DNA of 64,000 nt from Brachyhypopomus gauderio (Eukaryota; Chordata; Actinopteri; Gymnotiformes; Hypopomidae): NCBI RefSeq assembly GCF_052324685.1, contig NW_027506896.1:734501-798500 (forward strand). The letters run 5' to 3'. A program made the translations under genes and the position numbers. A model generated the notes under the pieces. The model was not told the DNA's origin. It saw only the letters and a program-made list of their open reading frames with translations, and did no database searches. Positions 35,380 through 46,499 of the stretch are shown here, one piece after another; the first letter of the stretch is position 1, and each line of letters begins with the position of its first letter.

Positions 35380-37884
35380 ATGTTTACCCTCACAGAAGTT
35401 GCCTCTCTGAACGATATCCAGCCAACCTATCGAATATTAAAACCATGGTGGGACGTCTTCATGGATTACTTGGGCATTGTCATGCTCATGGTGGCAATAT
35501 TTGCTGGGACGATGCAGTTAACCAAAGACCAGGTGGTTTGCTTGCCTGTTCTGGATTCGTGGGAGGAGCCCACCAGGACTCTGAGGCCACCAGAAACAGC
35601 TGGAAGCCAGGTGACATTATCAGCTCCACCTTTGACGGGCAAAGACCAGCCTGACACAGTTATACAAGTTTCTGAACCAGCTCCTCCCAGACAGACTCAG
35701 CCAACAGGCGTAAAGACAAACCTGGACTTTCAGCAGTATGTCTTTGTAAACCAGATGTGCTACCATGTTGCTCTCCCCTGGTATTCCAAGTACTTTCCTT
35801 ACCTTGCTCTCATCCACACAATCGTTCTCATGGTCAGCAGCAACTTCTGGTTCAAGTATCCAAAGACAAGCTCAAAAATTGAGCATTTTGTATCTATTTT
35901 GGGGAAGTGTTTTGAGTCCCCTTGGACCACTAAAGCGTTGTCTGAGACTGCATGTGAAGACTCTGAAGAGAATAAGCAAAGAATGACTGGACCTTCCTCA
36001 TTACCAAAGCACGTGTCCACCAGCAGCGAAGAGGGGAGTCCAAACCAGTCCACACCAATGCTGGTGAAATCCAGTATTAAGTTCTCCACAGAGAAGCCCG
36101 TTATTGAAGTGCCAAGCATGACAATACTGGATAAGAAAGACGGTGAGCAGGCTAAGGCCCTCTTTGAGAAAGTGAGAAAATTTCGTGCACACGTTGAAGA
36201 CAGTGACCTAATCTACAAGCTCTATGTCGCTCAAACTACCATAAAGACATTTAAGTTCATTTTGATCCTGTGCTACACCACAACATTTGTTGCCTCTATT
36301 GAGTTCAACCATGACTGTATACCAGAGCCAAACATTAAGCATTTGACTGGCTACACTAAATTCAAATGCACTCACAACATGGCATTTATGTTAAAAAAGC
36401 TTCTCATCAGCTATATTGCCCTCATTTGTGTTTACGGATTGGTTTGCATTCACACGCTTGTCTGGCTCTTTAGACGCCCTTTGAAGGAGTACTCATTTGA
36501 AAAGGTGAGAGAGGAAAGCAGCTTCAGTGACATTCCGGATGTAAAGAATGATTTTGCTTTCCTCTTGCACATGGTAGATCAGTATGACCAGTTATACTCT
36601 AAACGCTTTGGTGTCTTTCTCTCTGAGGTCAGTGAGAATAGGCTGCGTGAGATAAGCCTGAACCACGAGTGGACGTTTGAGAAACTGCGTCAGCACGTGA
36701 ATCGGAATTCACAGGACAAGATGGAGCTCCACCTGTTCATGTTATCGGGTGTTCCCGATGCAGTGTTTGAGCTCACTGACTTGGAGATATTGAAGCTCGA
36801 GCTGATCCCTGAAGCAAGGATAACTGCAAAGATCTCACAGATGATCAATCTACAGGAGCTGCATTTGTACCACTGCCCTGCTAAGGTTGAGCAGACAGCA
36901 TTCAGTTTTCTCCGAGACCACTTACGTTGCCTTCATGTCAAGTTTACAGATGTTGCAGAGATTCCCACTTGGGTTTATTTACTAAAGAACTTGCGAGAGC
37001 TATACTTGGTGGGAAATCTGAACTCCGAAAATAACAAAATGATTGGCTTGGAGTCCCTCAGGGACTTGAGGCATCTGAAAGTTTTAAATTTGAAGAGCAA
37101 CCTTACCAAGATCCCAACAAACATAACCGACTTGGCTCCTCATCTGGTTAAGCTTGTGGTACACAATGACGGTACTAAACTCTTGGTACTGAATAGTTTG
37201 AAAAAGATGATGAATCTTGCTGACCTGGAGTTGCATAATTGTGAACTGGAGCGAATACCACATGCCATTTTTAGCTTAACCAATCTGCAAGAATTGGACC
37301 TGAAATCCAATAATATTCGCACTATTGAGGAGGTGATCAGCTTTCAACACCTCAAAAGACTTACCTGCCTCAAACTGTGGCACAATAAGATAATCACCAT
37401 TCCACTGTCAATAAGTCATGTAAAAAACCTTGAGTCCCTATATCTGTCACATAACAAGCTGGAGTGTTTGCCTGTCCCTTTGTTCAATCTGCTTAAGCTT
37501 AGACATTTGGACCTAAGTCACAACTCCATTGTGTTGATTCCTCTAGAGATAGGCTTTCTGCAGAACCTGCAGTTCTTTGCCATCACAGGAAACAAGGTGG
37601 AGGTAGTTCCCAAGCAACTTTTCAAATGCACAAAACTGCGTACCCTTTGCTTGGGGCACAACTGTATCTCTGTTCTGCCAGAGAAAATCGGCCATCTGGT
37701 GCAGCTGACACACCTGGAGCTGAAGGGCAACTGTCTGGACCGGCTTCCGTCCCAGCTTGGCCAGTGTCGACTCCTTCGCCGAAACTGCCTTCTCGTGGAG
37801 GACCACCTCTTTGACTCCCTGCCCATAGAGGTCAAAGAGGTCATAAATCAGGAAACCAATGTTACCTTTGCTAATGGAATGTGA
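35380..37884 (+). CDS. lrrc8d: LRRC8D, volume-regulated anion channel subunit, complete
   Basis: A VRAC accessory subunit. Channels of LRRC8A with LRRC8D are known to favour larger and neutral or zwitterionic substrates such as taurine and some drugs. The coding sequence is a single exon; an acceptor (ctatag) ends at 35377, two bases before the ATG, so the upstream exons are non-coding. The open frame extends further upstream, but MFTLTEVASLNDIQPTYR is the conserved LRRC8D N-terminus and decides the start. Length is 834 aa against 858 in human, with the difference mostly in the first extracellular loop. Visible features are KPWWDVFMDYL and four membrane segments. The long cytoplasmic loop has EDSEENKQR, STSSEEGSPN and [18 protein letters not shown]. 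The leucine-rich repeats are nearly continuous with known LRRC8D proteins, and the C-terminus is ANGM (human ANGI). Unlike lrrc8c, there is no intron after the first membrane segment. Confidence 0.96.
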   Translation: MFTLTEVASLNDIQPTYRILKPWWDVFMDYLGIVMLMVAIFAGTMQLTKDQVVCLPVLDSWEEPTRTLRPPETAGSQVTLSAPPLTGKDQPDTVIQVSEPAPPRQTQPTGVKTNLDFQQYVFVNQMCYHVALPWYSKYFPYLALIHTIVLMVSSNFWFKYPKTSSKIEHFVSILGKCFESPWTTKALSETACEDSEENKQRMTGPSSLPKHVSTSSEEGSPNQSTPMLVKSSIKFSTEKPVIEVPSMTILDKKDGEQAKALFEKVRKFRAHVEDSDLIYKLYVAQTTIKTFKFILILCYTTTFVASIEFNHDCIPEPNIKHLTGYTKFKCTHNMAFMLKKLLISYIALICVYGLVCIHTLVWLFRRPLKEYSFEKVREESSFSDIPDVKNDFAFLLHMVDQYDQLYSKRFGVFLSEVSENRLREISLNHEWTFEKLRQHVNRNSQDKMELHLFMLSGVPDAVFELTDLEILKLELIPEARITAKISQMINLQELHLYHCPAKVEQTAFSFLRDHLRCLHVKFTDVAEIPTWVYLLKNLRELYLVGNLNSENNKMIGLESLRDLRHLKVLNLKSNLTKIPTNITDLAPHLVKLVVHNDGTKLLVLNSLKKMMNLADLELHNCELERIPHAIFSLTNLQELDLKSNNIRTIEEVISFQHLKRLTCLKLWHNKIITIPLSISHVKNLESLYLSHNKLECLPVPLFNLLKLRHLDLSHNSIVLIPLEIGFLQNLQFFAITGNKVEVVPKQLFKCTKLRTLCLGHNCISVLPEKIGHLVQLTHLELKGNCLDRLPSQLGQCRLLRRNCLLVEDHLFDSLPIEVKEVINQETNVTFANGM

Positions 37885-40800
37885 GAGTAGACCTCCACCA
37901 GACCTCCAAGTCTCTCTGTGCTAGCACTCTGTTGGCCCAGTGTGAGCCTGAGAAGGAGTGATGGATCTGCAGGTCTGGTGGTCAGCAGGGGCTGGTGAGA
38001 ATGATTTGGTTTAGGACCTGCCATGCCTGAATGGATGTATGCTTTAAACCTGTATTTAAGCATATAAACGTGATTCTGCTGCCACTGGGAGGAGAAATGC
38101 AAAACTGTGAGAAGGCCAGTAAGAGTGCTTGACTAACTACGCCCACTGATCAGACATGAAATGTGATTTCTTTAAAGAAGACAAAATATGAATGATGTGA
38201 GGGGAATTACTCATATGTTTGGAAGCATTGTTGCCAACATTCATTAACATTTGCTTTTGCTTGTTTAATCTTTTATTGTAAACCCTTATTGCAGTAGAGG
38301 TATATTCTGATACATTGCTGACTTTGTTTTGTATCTCACAATTTTTTTGTGTCTCAAACTTGCTAATATTTCTATCTCTAGTTTTTCATGTTTTCTATTT
38401 TAGCTTCTTAGGTGTCTACAGAGCATCACTTGCATTGTGGTGCAGGAACTGATTGTATTTATTTGTTGTTTGGAAGAAACCAGGGCAGTGTTTTTTCAAA
38501 TGATAATTGTTGCCTGATTTGTTACACTATATGAGAAGCCGTTCCTGTAAGGCAGTGACACAGTAAGCACCGCGTGATGACACTGAGATAAAGTGGATCC
38601 AAGTGCCGGCTTGCACTATGAATGACCACAACGAGCGCAGAAGAGCGGTTGAGGCAGGCTGACACAGGGAAACAGGGAGAAACTGAAACTTAAATGATGA
38701 GAAATGACTACAACACATATAAACAGAAAACTGCACAACGGACGTGTGGGGAAAATAAAACAAAAAATGCCAGGGGAAGTAGCTGGCTGGCAGGCAAACA
38801 CCGCAACAAAAAAAAACCCTTACCAACTAAAACAAACGGATAGGAAGAAAATGGCAGGGGGCATGAGGTAAGGACTCAAATAATAGTCCAACCAGGATCC
38901 AAACCAGAGGAAAAATAAGGGCTGAGTGACGTGACACATAGAGACCAAACAATTCAGCAGTCATCTGTCACGAATCCCTTAAGCAGGGATGACGCCAGGT
39001 GTGACAGACCCCGCATGGAACTGGCTCGTGGACTCCTAGTGGTGGTCCGGGGAGTCGCATCCGAGCCAGCCCTTTAACGAGCACCCAATGAACAGGCCTT
39101 GCTGCTCACTAAACTCCAGCATGCACTGATAGTTATTCTTCTATTGCCATGATATGTTGGCCAGTAGGTAAATAGTAAATCTGAACATCTGCTAAAACAT
39201 TTTGGATTTTTTGTTATCTATAAACATTGTGCTAGTTCCTCTATGTGGGAATGCAAATGCTTTCGCTTTGTAAAATTGATTTATAAACCATTTCATATAT
39301 ACAATTTTGGTTTACAAGGTATTTTGCTGCTTTAGATGCATAAGAAAAAACATTTAATTTACTAACATTGATCTGGAGAATTAGCATTTACCTTACTGGT
39401 AAAAAACAAGGAACGTCTTTAAGGTTAATACAGGAAGTGTTCTGGTGAACTGGATCTTCTGGGAAGGGTAAAGATGGTGCCTCACCCAAGTTTTTCTCTG
39501 TTTTTAAAGTCCTAGTTATTTCACATAGAGTACAAGATAATTTTTCCATCATATAAGGCAGGGGCCAGACCTTTGAATTGATGGATAGTTTCTTTTTTGT
39601 GTTATTTATTCATTTCATGTGGAGAAGGGAAAGCAGAGCTCTATTGTGAGACCTACCATACAATATTGTGTTAAAGTTAACGTTGTAAATCTCAGTAAGA
39701 CGGTACTGTGATGCTTGTTGTTATCAAAATAATCTCACATTGACTGAAACAAATAACTGCCATTATACTGGATATCATTGTGAACTCATGGTGATCTGTT
39801 TCCAACATGGGCACCACACCATGCACTTCTTGCTTGTGTACTGGTTGTGAAAAGATGAATGTTTCTTTGACCACAGTAGTGTCCATCATGTTGAATTAAA
39901 GGGTACACTGCTAATGTCAGAAAACAGCATGAGCCAAACATAATTCAGCACGTGGCCTTGGAGTAATCAAAGGCGTATAGCATGTAAACGTTAGCCACAT
40001 CCAGTATAAATTCATGTAAAAATGTTCCTGTATGGACTCAACAGGTATTTACTCGGAAATGAATGGGTTCCTATTTTAAAATGAAACGTGCATTAATGCT
40101 GATATTTGGGGAATGGATGGTCTGTGTGGACAGAAAATGCCATTGCAGTTCCTATCATGCCTGCCACTTAAAACCCAGTACCGTGATCAGCATGGTGTTA
40201 GAATTTCTAACCCAGTGCTTCTGTCATCGTTGTAATCTGGAATATCGCTCTTCACTCTCAGATGCATCAGGTCCAAGTTCCAAATAATATTTGGACTCTT
40301 TGATCTTATGTTTTAGTTTTAGTTTATTGTTTTAGTTTTCAGACTCTTATCACAGACTGCTAATCACATACCAAAAGCCTTTTTAAAAGGCTGAGTCTAA
40401 GTGCTAGTGTTGGGAGAGGGGTTTGATTCAAACGCACAATTTCATAATCACCATCAGCTACATATCTCAAGCCAACAGAATGTGACTACCAGCACTGTAT
40501 TATGTAAAAGAAAAAATGTGTTGAAAATAGTGGACCATATTAACTGGCAAAAGTCATGCTTCAGTACTTTCTTTTTGTGTACTCTGTACACTGTGCATGG
40601 TGCCTAATGCTGTTTTAATAATCTGTACAAATATATGTGCCCACAGGCCTTAATCCAACCCTGTGATCTGCATCACATATCATGTAAACATGAAACATCT
40701 CAACCCTGCGTGTAGTTCACTCCTCTACTCTATTGTGATGTCTCATTCAGTGTTTTCTTGATTGCTTTTATAGGCAGGTTATGCAACCTTTTTTTTAATC

Positions 40801-42291
40801 GACCCTGTTTTTACACAGATGGAATAGTGTATCTGCTTTCTAGCTGTCTAGTTTTGTGTACATCCCCTATTCCTGGAAACTCGTTATGTGTCTCTGATAA
40901 TGTTTTAAAATGAGAAACCCTAATTCTTGCAAGTGAACATAATGTTTCTCAGGCTTTAGCCAAGTTTGGTCTCTGACACAGAATACCGTGTATCCAGGCT
41001 TTAAGATATAAAGATTTTGGATGCACTACTATATATGTAGGATAATTGTACTAAACCATTTCTAATTATGTTAACTATCTCAGAACGTGACTCCTTACAA
41101 TAATGTCCCTTTGAAAGATGGAAGGCAACGCTAATTCAAGCTTTAGCAGAAACCTTGAGACAATTTCTGTCCACCAATACTTCCAACTAAAGTACAAATA
41201 GTTTCATAAATAGCTAACAAGTTCACTAGACGGATTGTGTTTGTTTATTCGCACCACAATTTTATTACGCCCGGAGTGTCTGCTGTAGGCTACCCTTAAG
41301 AGGTTGCAGTAAAAATTAGTTTCCCTATGAGCTGAGACAGATGTGCTTTCATTTGACTGGTTGACGAACGGACTAAACTAAAGCAGTAGTCAGCTGTTTG
41401 GAGAACAATTTCTGTGTTTCTTTTTTTCTATGTCGGTAGCACATATGACCACCAAAACACGATATCTCGCTCTCTGTGTGTGTAGTATTTTTTTTCTTCA
41501 AATACTTTTAGATAAAGGCCAAACAGGTCGAGGCTGCGTAATTTAAATCGATTTAGCCTTCGGTCAAACCGAAACGTCATAGGTTTCTTCTATCGTAAGA
41601 AAATTTTGGCTTCGGCGAAAGAGAAATGAAAATGTAAAAGGGGAACAGGAACGCTAAACATCGATGGTGCTCGACCGCCCTCTTGAGGTGAAACCACGTT
41701 ATGGCACGATATAAATATGACCAATAGGACAATTTCCCATATACATAGAAACCGTAAAAGGTAGAAATGAACTAACCTTGTTTTATTAATTACCAAGTTA
41801 CTGGTACAAATACCATGTTAATTATTCCAGTCATCCATATTAATTCCACATATGTAGGATTCAGATTCCTAAACGTGCCTGTAGTCTTTGGTCGCTCGTG
41901 AGGTTCCCACTAAACACTCGAAACAAGGGTCCATTGGGTTGAACACTGGGCGAGTTTGTCGCGTCTTTCTCACACAGCTGAACCGAGTCATCAAGCAGTT
42001 ATCGGCCCTTTGGAGATTGAGATCAGGTGTAGCGGAACTGGGAGAACCCAAATCTGCACTGGGGCCTGCGGGCGTGAAACAATCGCTGCACTGCTTCAGT
42101 TTGGTGCAGCGGGGCCGTGAGTGGAGCGGTTCTCCATGTAGCGGGTCGTTTCATTAACGTTGGCCGAGCAGTCCTGCCTCACAGACGGCGATCAAAACTG
42201 ACCTTGGGTCGTTGGTGTAGAGTGCTTTTGAAGAAGCCGTCTTAACTTGAGTCGATATTTTTGTAATATATTTGTGCAAGGTTTTAGAAAA
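37885..42291. other. lrrc8d 3' region and spacer to znf326
   Basis: The first 600 bp are probably lrrc8d 3' UTR. A block at about 38527-39080 differs in texture from its surroundings (A-rich, with phrases such as aatgaccacaacgagcgcag and gggaaacagggagaaactg). It resembles dispersed fish repeats, but I cannot define its ends. No gene is seen in the rest. The last 400 bp become CpG-rich before znf326. Confidence 0.45.
41880..42291 (+). promoter_or_regulatory. Probable znf326 promoter and 5' UTR
   Basis: The stretch immediately upstream of the znf326 ATG is locally rich in CpG (about 41890-42200), in contrast to the AT-rich DNA on either side. It has no long continuing frame. No TATA box is evident at a suitable place, which fits a housekeeping-type promoter. 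This is inference from composition and position. Confidence 0.45.
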
Positions 42292-45200
42292 ATGACTTCT
42301 GGAAATTCAAGAGGACGCTTCTCTGAATATGCTCCAAGATCATTCGAGGAGTCCTATTCGCTTTTTGAAAAGTATGTCCTTCACCCGCCCCCATTTCCTA
42401 ACGGCTGTGCGGCAACTTAATTACGCACAGAAGCAGTGAGCCTGTATAATCATGTACTTTTAGGTCTATAGGATTTGCAGATGGAGATCAATCGTTGTCG
42501 GCGTCTGAGAATGCAGGTATAAATCTGTCTCATCAAATTTCAACTCAAGTGGTTTATTTGCATGACCGGTGAACGTGAATTCCGTGTCGCCTAATCTACA
42601 ATTTTTAAAAATAACATGACCGAGTTTTTAACAGTGTAGAATAGACGTTTATGTTTGTGTTATAATACACAAATATGTATTATGGAATACATACGAAGGT
42701 AGCAAAACATCAACTGGAGGCAAGATGGGAAGCTTCTCTGATGGCAAATGGCATCAGACGTGGGTCTTGTCTCTGCAAGGTCTATTGTCTAGCAGTTTAA
42801 CGCTTACTCAAAGGTTTTCCCTTTCTGTCTGTCTTGTTTGTTGACTTTTCAGCTGCAGGGTCCTTTGTTTTTGCTAATAATAAATGCCTGTTTTGTCCTT
42901 TAGGGAGGCGCTATATCCAGTGTTCCAGTCAACAACAGTGTGGATTATTTCCATTGAGATCTTGTGACCCCTTTGGTGTTTTCGAGTCAAAAAGCTCGAA
43001 CAGGTGAGTGAGAGCTAATGAGCTTGAGTAAGATTCACATTAGGTGTGCTTCTGGCCCATGCTGGTCTCCCCCTCCAGATGTGTTGCCTACGAGTCTTTG
43101 AATTATGTGGGCACGAGTCACGATCGTGTTGATGGAGGTTACCACGAGTTTGATGGAGGGTATGAAGACCCACACCCAGCTCCCTGGACAGGGGACACGC
43201 CGTGCTTCCTGTCTTCACGGAGATCCAGGTCGCCCTTTTCAGAGGGCAGCAGAAGTCCATACTCCCTCAGTGATCTCTCGGACCTTTCTGCTTCCTCGGT
43301 CAGCTCGTACACAAGACCTGCTCCCATTGGCTCCCGCAGCAGCGGGGCGGAGGCTTACGTTCAGTGCCTCTATGGAGGGAGGGGGGCAGATACAGCCCTG
43401 TCCTGCAAATCAAGAAGCAGAGGTGTAAGTGTAGAAACGGAGTACAAAACGTGTAGAACTCTTATACATCCAGGTGTTAATGTTGCTTAGTCACAATATA
43501 ATGCATAGTTGTTTATCTCCAGCCATTTATTTATCAAATATTACACATAGCAAGCAGACGCTTTTTTATTTCACTTTTTTTAAACGTCCTGTTTTGTGAG
43601 CAGATTTGTAGGCTGAGGGGAGTGGCTGCCACACGGACCCTTCACTCGGGCGTGGCAGTACCGGGCTTCCGTGGGACTAAACGGAAGATGAAGACGCCGG
43701 GATCTCAGGGCAAGTTTGTCAAGAAGCTGAGGATCGTCATGGCAGCCCCCCAGACGGCTGGGCCGGACGACACAGCCGAGGAATGGAGCCAGTGTTCTGG
43801 TCAGGCTCGTCTCATTTGTGGTCTTTTTATTGGGCTTTCTTTTGTTGAAATGTTACAGTACTACAGTTATTCTTGTTTTTCCTTTTATGTCCAGGACTGA
43901 ATGAGGTGAGGGTCCAGAGTTACTGCTATGCAAATGCCATGAGGATGTCCAAGCCGAACGGCACGTTACATATAACCTGGAAAGAAACACATGATTGGTG
44001 TGAACCTCTAGGGCAAAATAAATCCATATTGGTTGCATGTGTGTTTAAAGGTTGGTCATATTTCAAGTGATTCTAGGGACTTGGACAGAGAAGATGGTAA
44101 GTACTGTTCTCTCCTTCTGGAGTTGTATACCTGTTGCACATGCACTACTGTATGAGTTACCACTGAGATTTGAGTAGCAACAGAAGGTATTGGTGATTTG
44201 TAATGTTCATACTGCACCCTCCCTTTTTGGGTAGGGGGTGTCCTTTAAGTGAAACTGACGGTGATCTTAAGCAAATCATACATTTGATCTCTGTCCTCAG
44301 TAGAGAGCAAAGTTAGAGTCAAAGAGAAACGAAGACGCAGACGTGAGAAGAACCGTGAGAAATATGGAGACAAGCACAGGTAAACGTGCAAACAAAACTC
44401 TCCGATTTGAAGTACCACCATTTCATTATCAAGGTCGGAGCCCATCTTTGCTAGAAGGTAAAACTTCTTGTGACTTGGGGGTGGGGTGATTGGAGGTTGA
44501 CCTCTGCCACTGCTCATCCCGGTGCTTGGGCTGCCCTGAAGGCTTTTGGTTAATTCACAATCAATTAAACTGTAAAAGCCAAGATTGTCTAACATTATGA
44601 CTGTGGAAAATGTGTCGAGTCTACAGATTTCTACTATAGTCTTGGTGCTTGTTTCTTTTTCTGGGCAGCGGGCATGCACATGTGGTAGTAGTCAGTCGTA
44701 ATGCTTTGCTGAAAATGCCCCACCCAGACCTCACCTGGTTTTTCTCTTTAGAATGGCTTTCACGTGTGCATTTTGTAAATTTCGCACGTTTGAAGACAAG
44801 GACATTGAGAAACACTTTGGAAGCATGTATCACCGTGAAACCCTCGACTACATTCGACGGCAAACCAAGTTTGATGACCGAGTGATTAGCTTTCTACATG
44901 TAAGCCTGTTTTTAGGAGTCTGATTTGTTACGTTTGTGAAATCGTGCCACTAGTCTGTCTTCTGTCTCTTTTGGTTTAGGACTGTATGGTGCAGAAGTTC
45001 CGTAAAACCGTCTCTGCTTTATGCAAGTTGCGGACCCTCTCGGATCAGAAAACCGATCAGAAAACCAATCAGAAACTTATGGAAGGTGAAATTTCTTTCC
45101 ACTGTTTTGTATCATCATAAACCTTGTATAATGGTATACAAAAGCCAAACCCATCAGAGTGGCTTTGTCGGCATGAATTAATTTGTATCTAGTGATCCAT

Positions 45201-46499
45201 ATAAAAACCTTGATGCCTTTTAAGTGACCAAAGATAACTGCACGTATTGGCCTAATCTTGTGTGAAATGCTCATATTTAGTACTGGGGTGGCACACTTCA
45301 CCAGACACAGGGTATATTTGGTTCGTATTTCCAGCCAAGCCAACAGCCATTTTGAGGCATGTGGTTGGACCAAAGCAGTGAATATGGTTCTGAATATCTC
45401 GACCTTTTGAGCAACTTCTACCGTTTCTGATCATGTCACCAACAGACAGCGTTGTAGCAGGTCTACTGGCAGTTGTACATTCATACCTCCTGCCCTCCTG
45501 TCTGATACCCCTTGAGTTGAGGTAGAGAGTATGTAACTGTTGGGGGTAGGTGGGTTCCTTCATGATTTAAAAAGTTTTCTTGCAGGTTAACTTCTATTGG
45601 TGAGTGACGGGAACAGCCTTCCAGAATGTCCATTTGGGCTATAACTAGTTCTCATATTCTAAGCTAGACCACATTTTGGCTGTCAAAGTACTTGCATACA
45701 GCACATTTTATTATTATTTATTCATTTGATTTATGACTAAACTTTTCATAAATTTAGGACAAACTGGCATTTCTCAACTTGCCTGCCTTTTTGTAGTCAA
45801 GTTTGTGAATGAGTGCTGTTAAATGTATTCTTTCCAGACTCAAGTTATGTAAGGATGTGACAGTTTCTTCCCACAACCGTCACCTTTTCCTAATATCTAT
45901 CTATATATACAATGTATGTTTATATATATATGTATATGTGTATATCCTTTCCTGGTTTGGACAGGGGTGACTGAGGATGACTACATGAGGAAGGTGGAGG
46001 TGGTGCACTGCGTGGCTTGCGACACTCACATCCCAGCAGTCTTTGCTTCCGTACAGCATCATCTCAACTCCCCCGTACACCTCAAGAGCAAAGTGGTACC
46101 GGCCTTCTCCAGTGTGGCGAGGGCCGCAGGGCCCACCTCCTGCCTCTTCACCGGGTGCCCGTCAGTCTCTGTTGGATGACTGTGTTTTCTTTGTCTTCCA
46201 AAGATGTACAAAGAGCAGCTAAAGAGGGAAAGTGTTCTTACTGCCAAGGCTATAATAAATAACGACAGCGTCAAAGTTCGCTATGAGAAGTACATGAAGG
46301 TAAATGTGAATAATGCATTTGAGCTTGCTGGTAATTGAGGTCGCACCCCTGGTACTGATGGTGCCTGAAGTATGGCTTGCTTCCTTCCCAGGGAGAAGAC
46401 CCGTTTGTAACTGACAGCAGAGAGGAGACCAGCTCGGATTCCTCTGAACCGGAGAGGCCCGATGAACCTGAGGATGAGCAGGAGGAAAGCAGCGACTGA
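42292..46499 (+). CDS. znf326: Zinc finger protein 326 (ZIRD, DBIRD complex subunit), complete
   Basis: A nuclear RNA-associated protein that, with DBC1/CCAR2, forms the DBIRD complex linking RNA polymerase II elongation to splicing of AT-rich exons. Eleven coding exons in consistent phase: 42292-42371, 42464-42516, 42904-43003, 43079-43424, 43604-43799, 44301-44379, 44752-44899, 44980-45085, 45965-46095, 46204-46299, 46392-46499. They total 480 aa against 582 in human. Visible features are a low-complexity Ser/Gly/Tyr-rich N-terminal half with [11 protein letters not shown], then a basic stretch (KRKMK... [11 protein letters not shown]). Two AKAP95-type zinc fingers follow: [18 protein letters not shown]...H and [19 protein letters not shown]...H. 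Next come the [13 protein letters not shown] segment and a short acidic tail. The tail is much shorter than the long Glu/Val repeats of the mammalian protein. Exon 44980-45085 contains a three-fold DQKT-type repeat. ATTAAA at 46801-46806 followed by a GT-rich stretch is the likely poly(A) site. Confidence 0.94.
45043..45078 (+). repeat. In-frame 12-bp coding repeat in znf326
   Basis: gatcagaaaacc occurs twice and is followed by aatcagaaactt, giving [12 protein letters not shown]. It lies in the linker between the two zinc fingers, where the length varies without affecting the fingers. Confidence 0.85.

Noticed and set aside
43893-44099. Two tiny potential exons inside the znf326 intron (an 11-nt one near 43895 and a 20-nt one near 44078-44097, the latter followed by gtaagt).
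   Set aside because: Including either breaks the phase into the exon at 44301. Skipping both joins the flanking exons in frame (SVESK).
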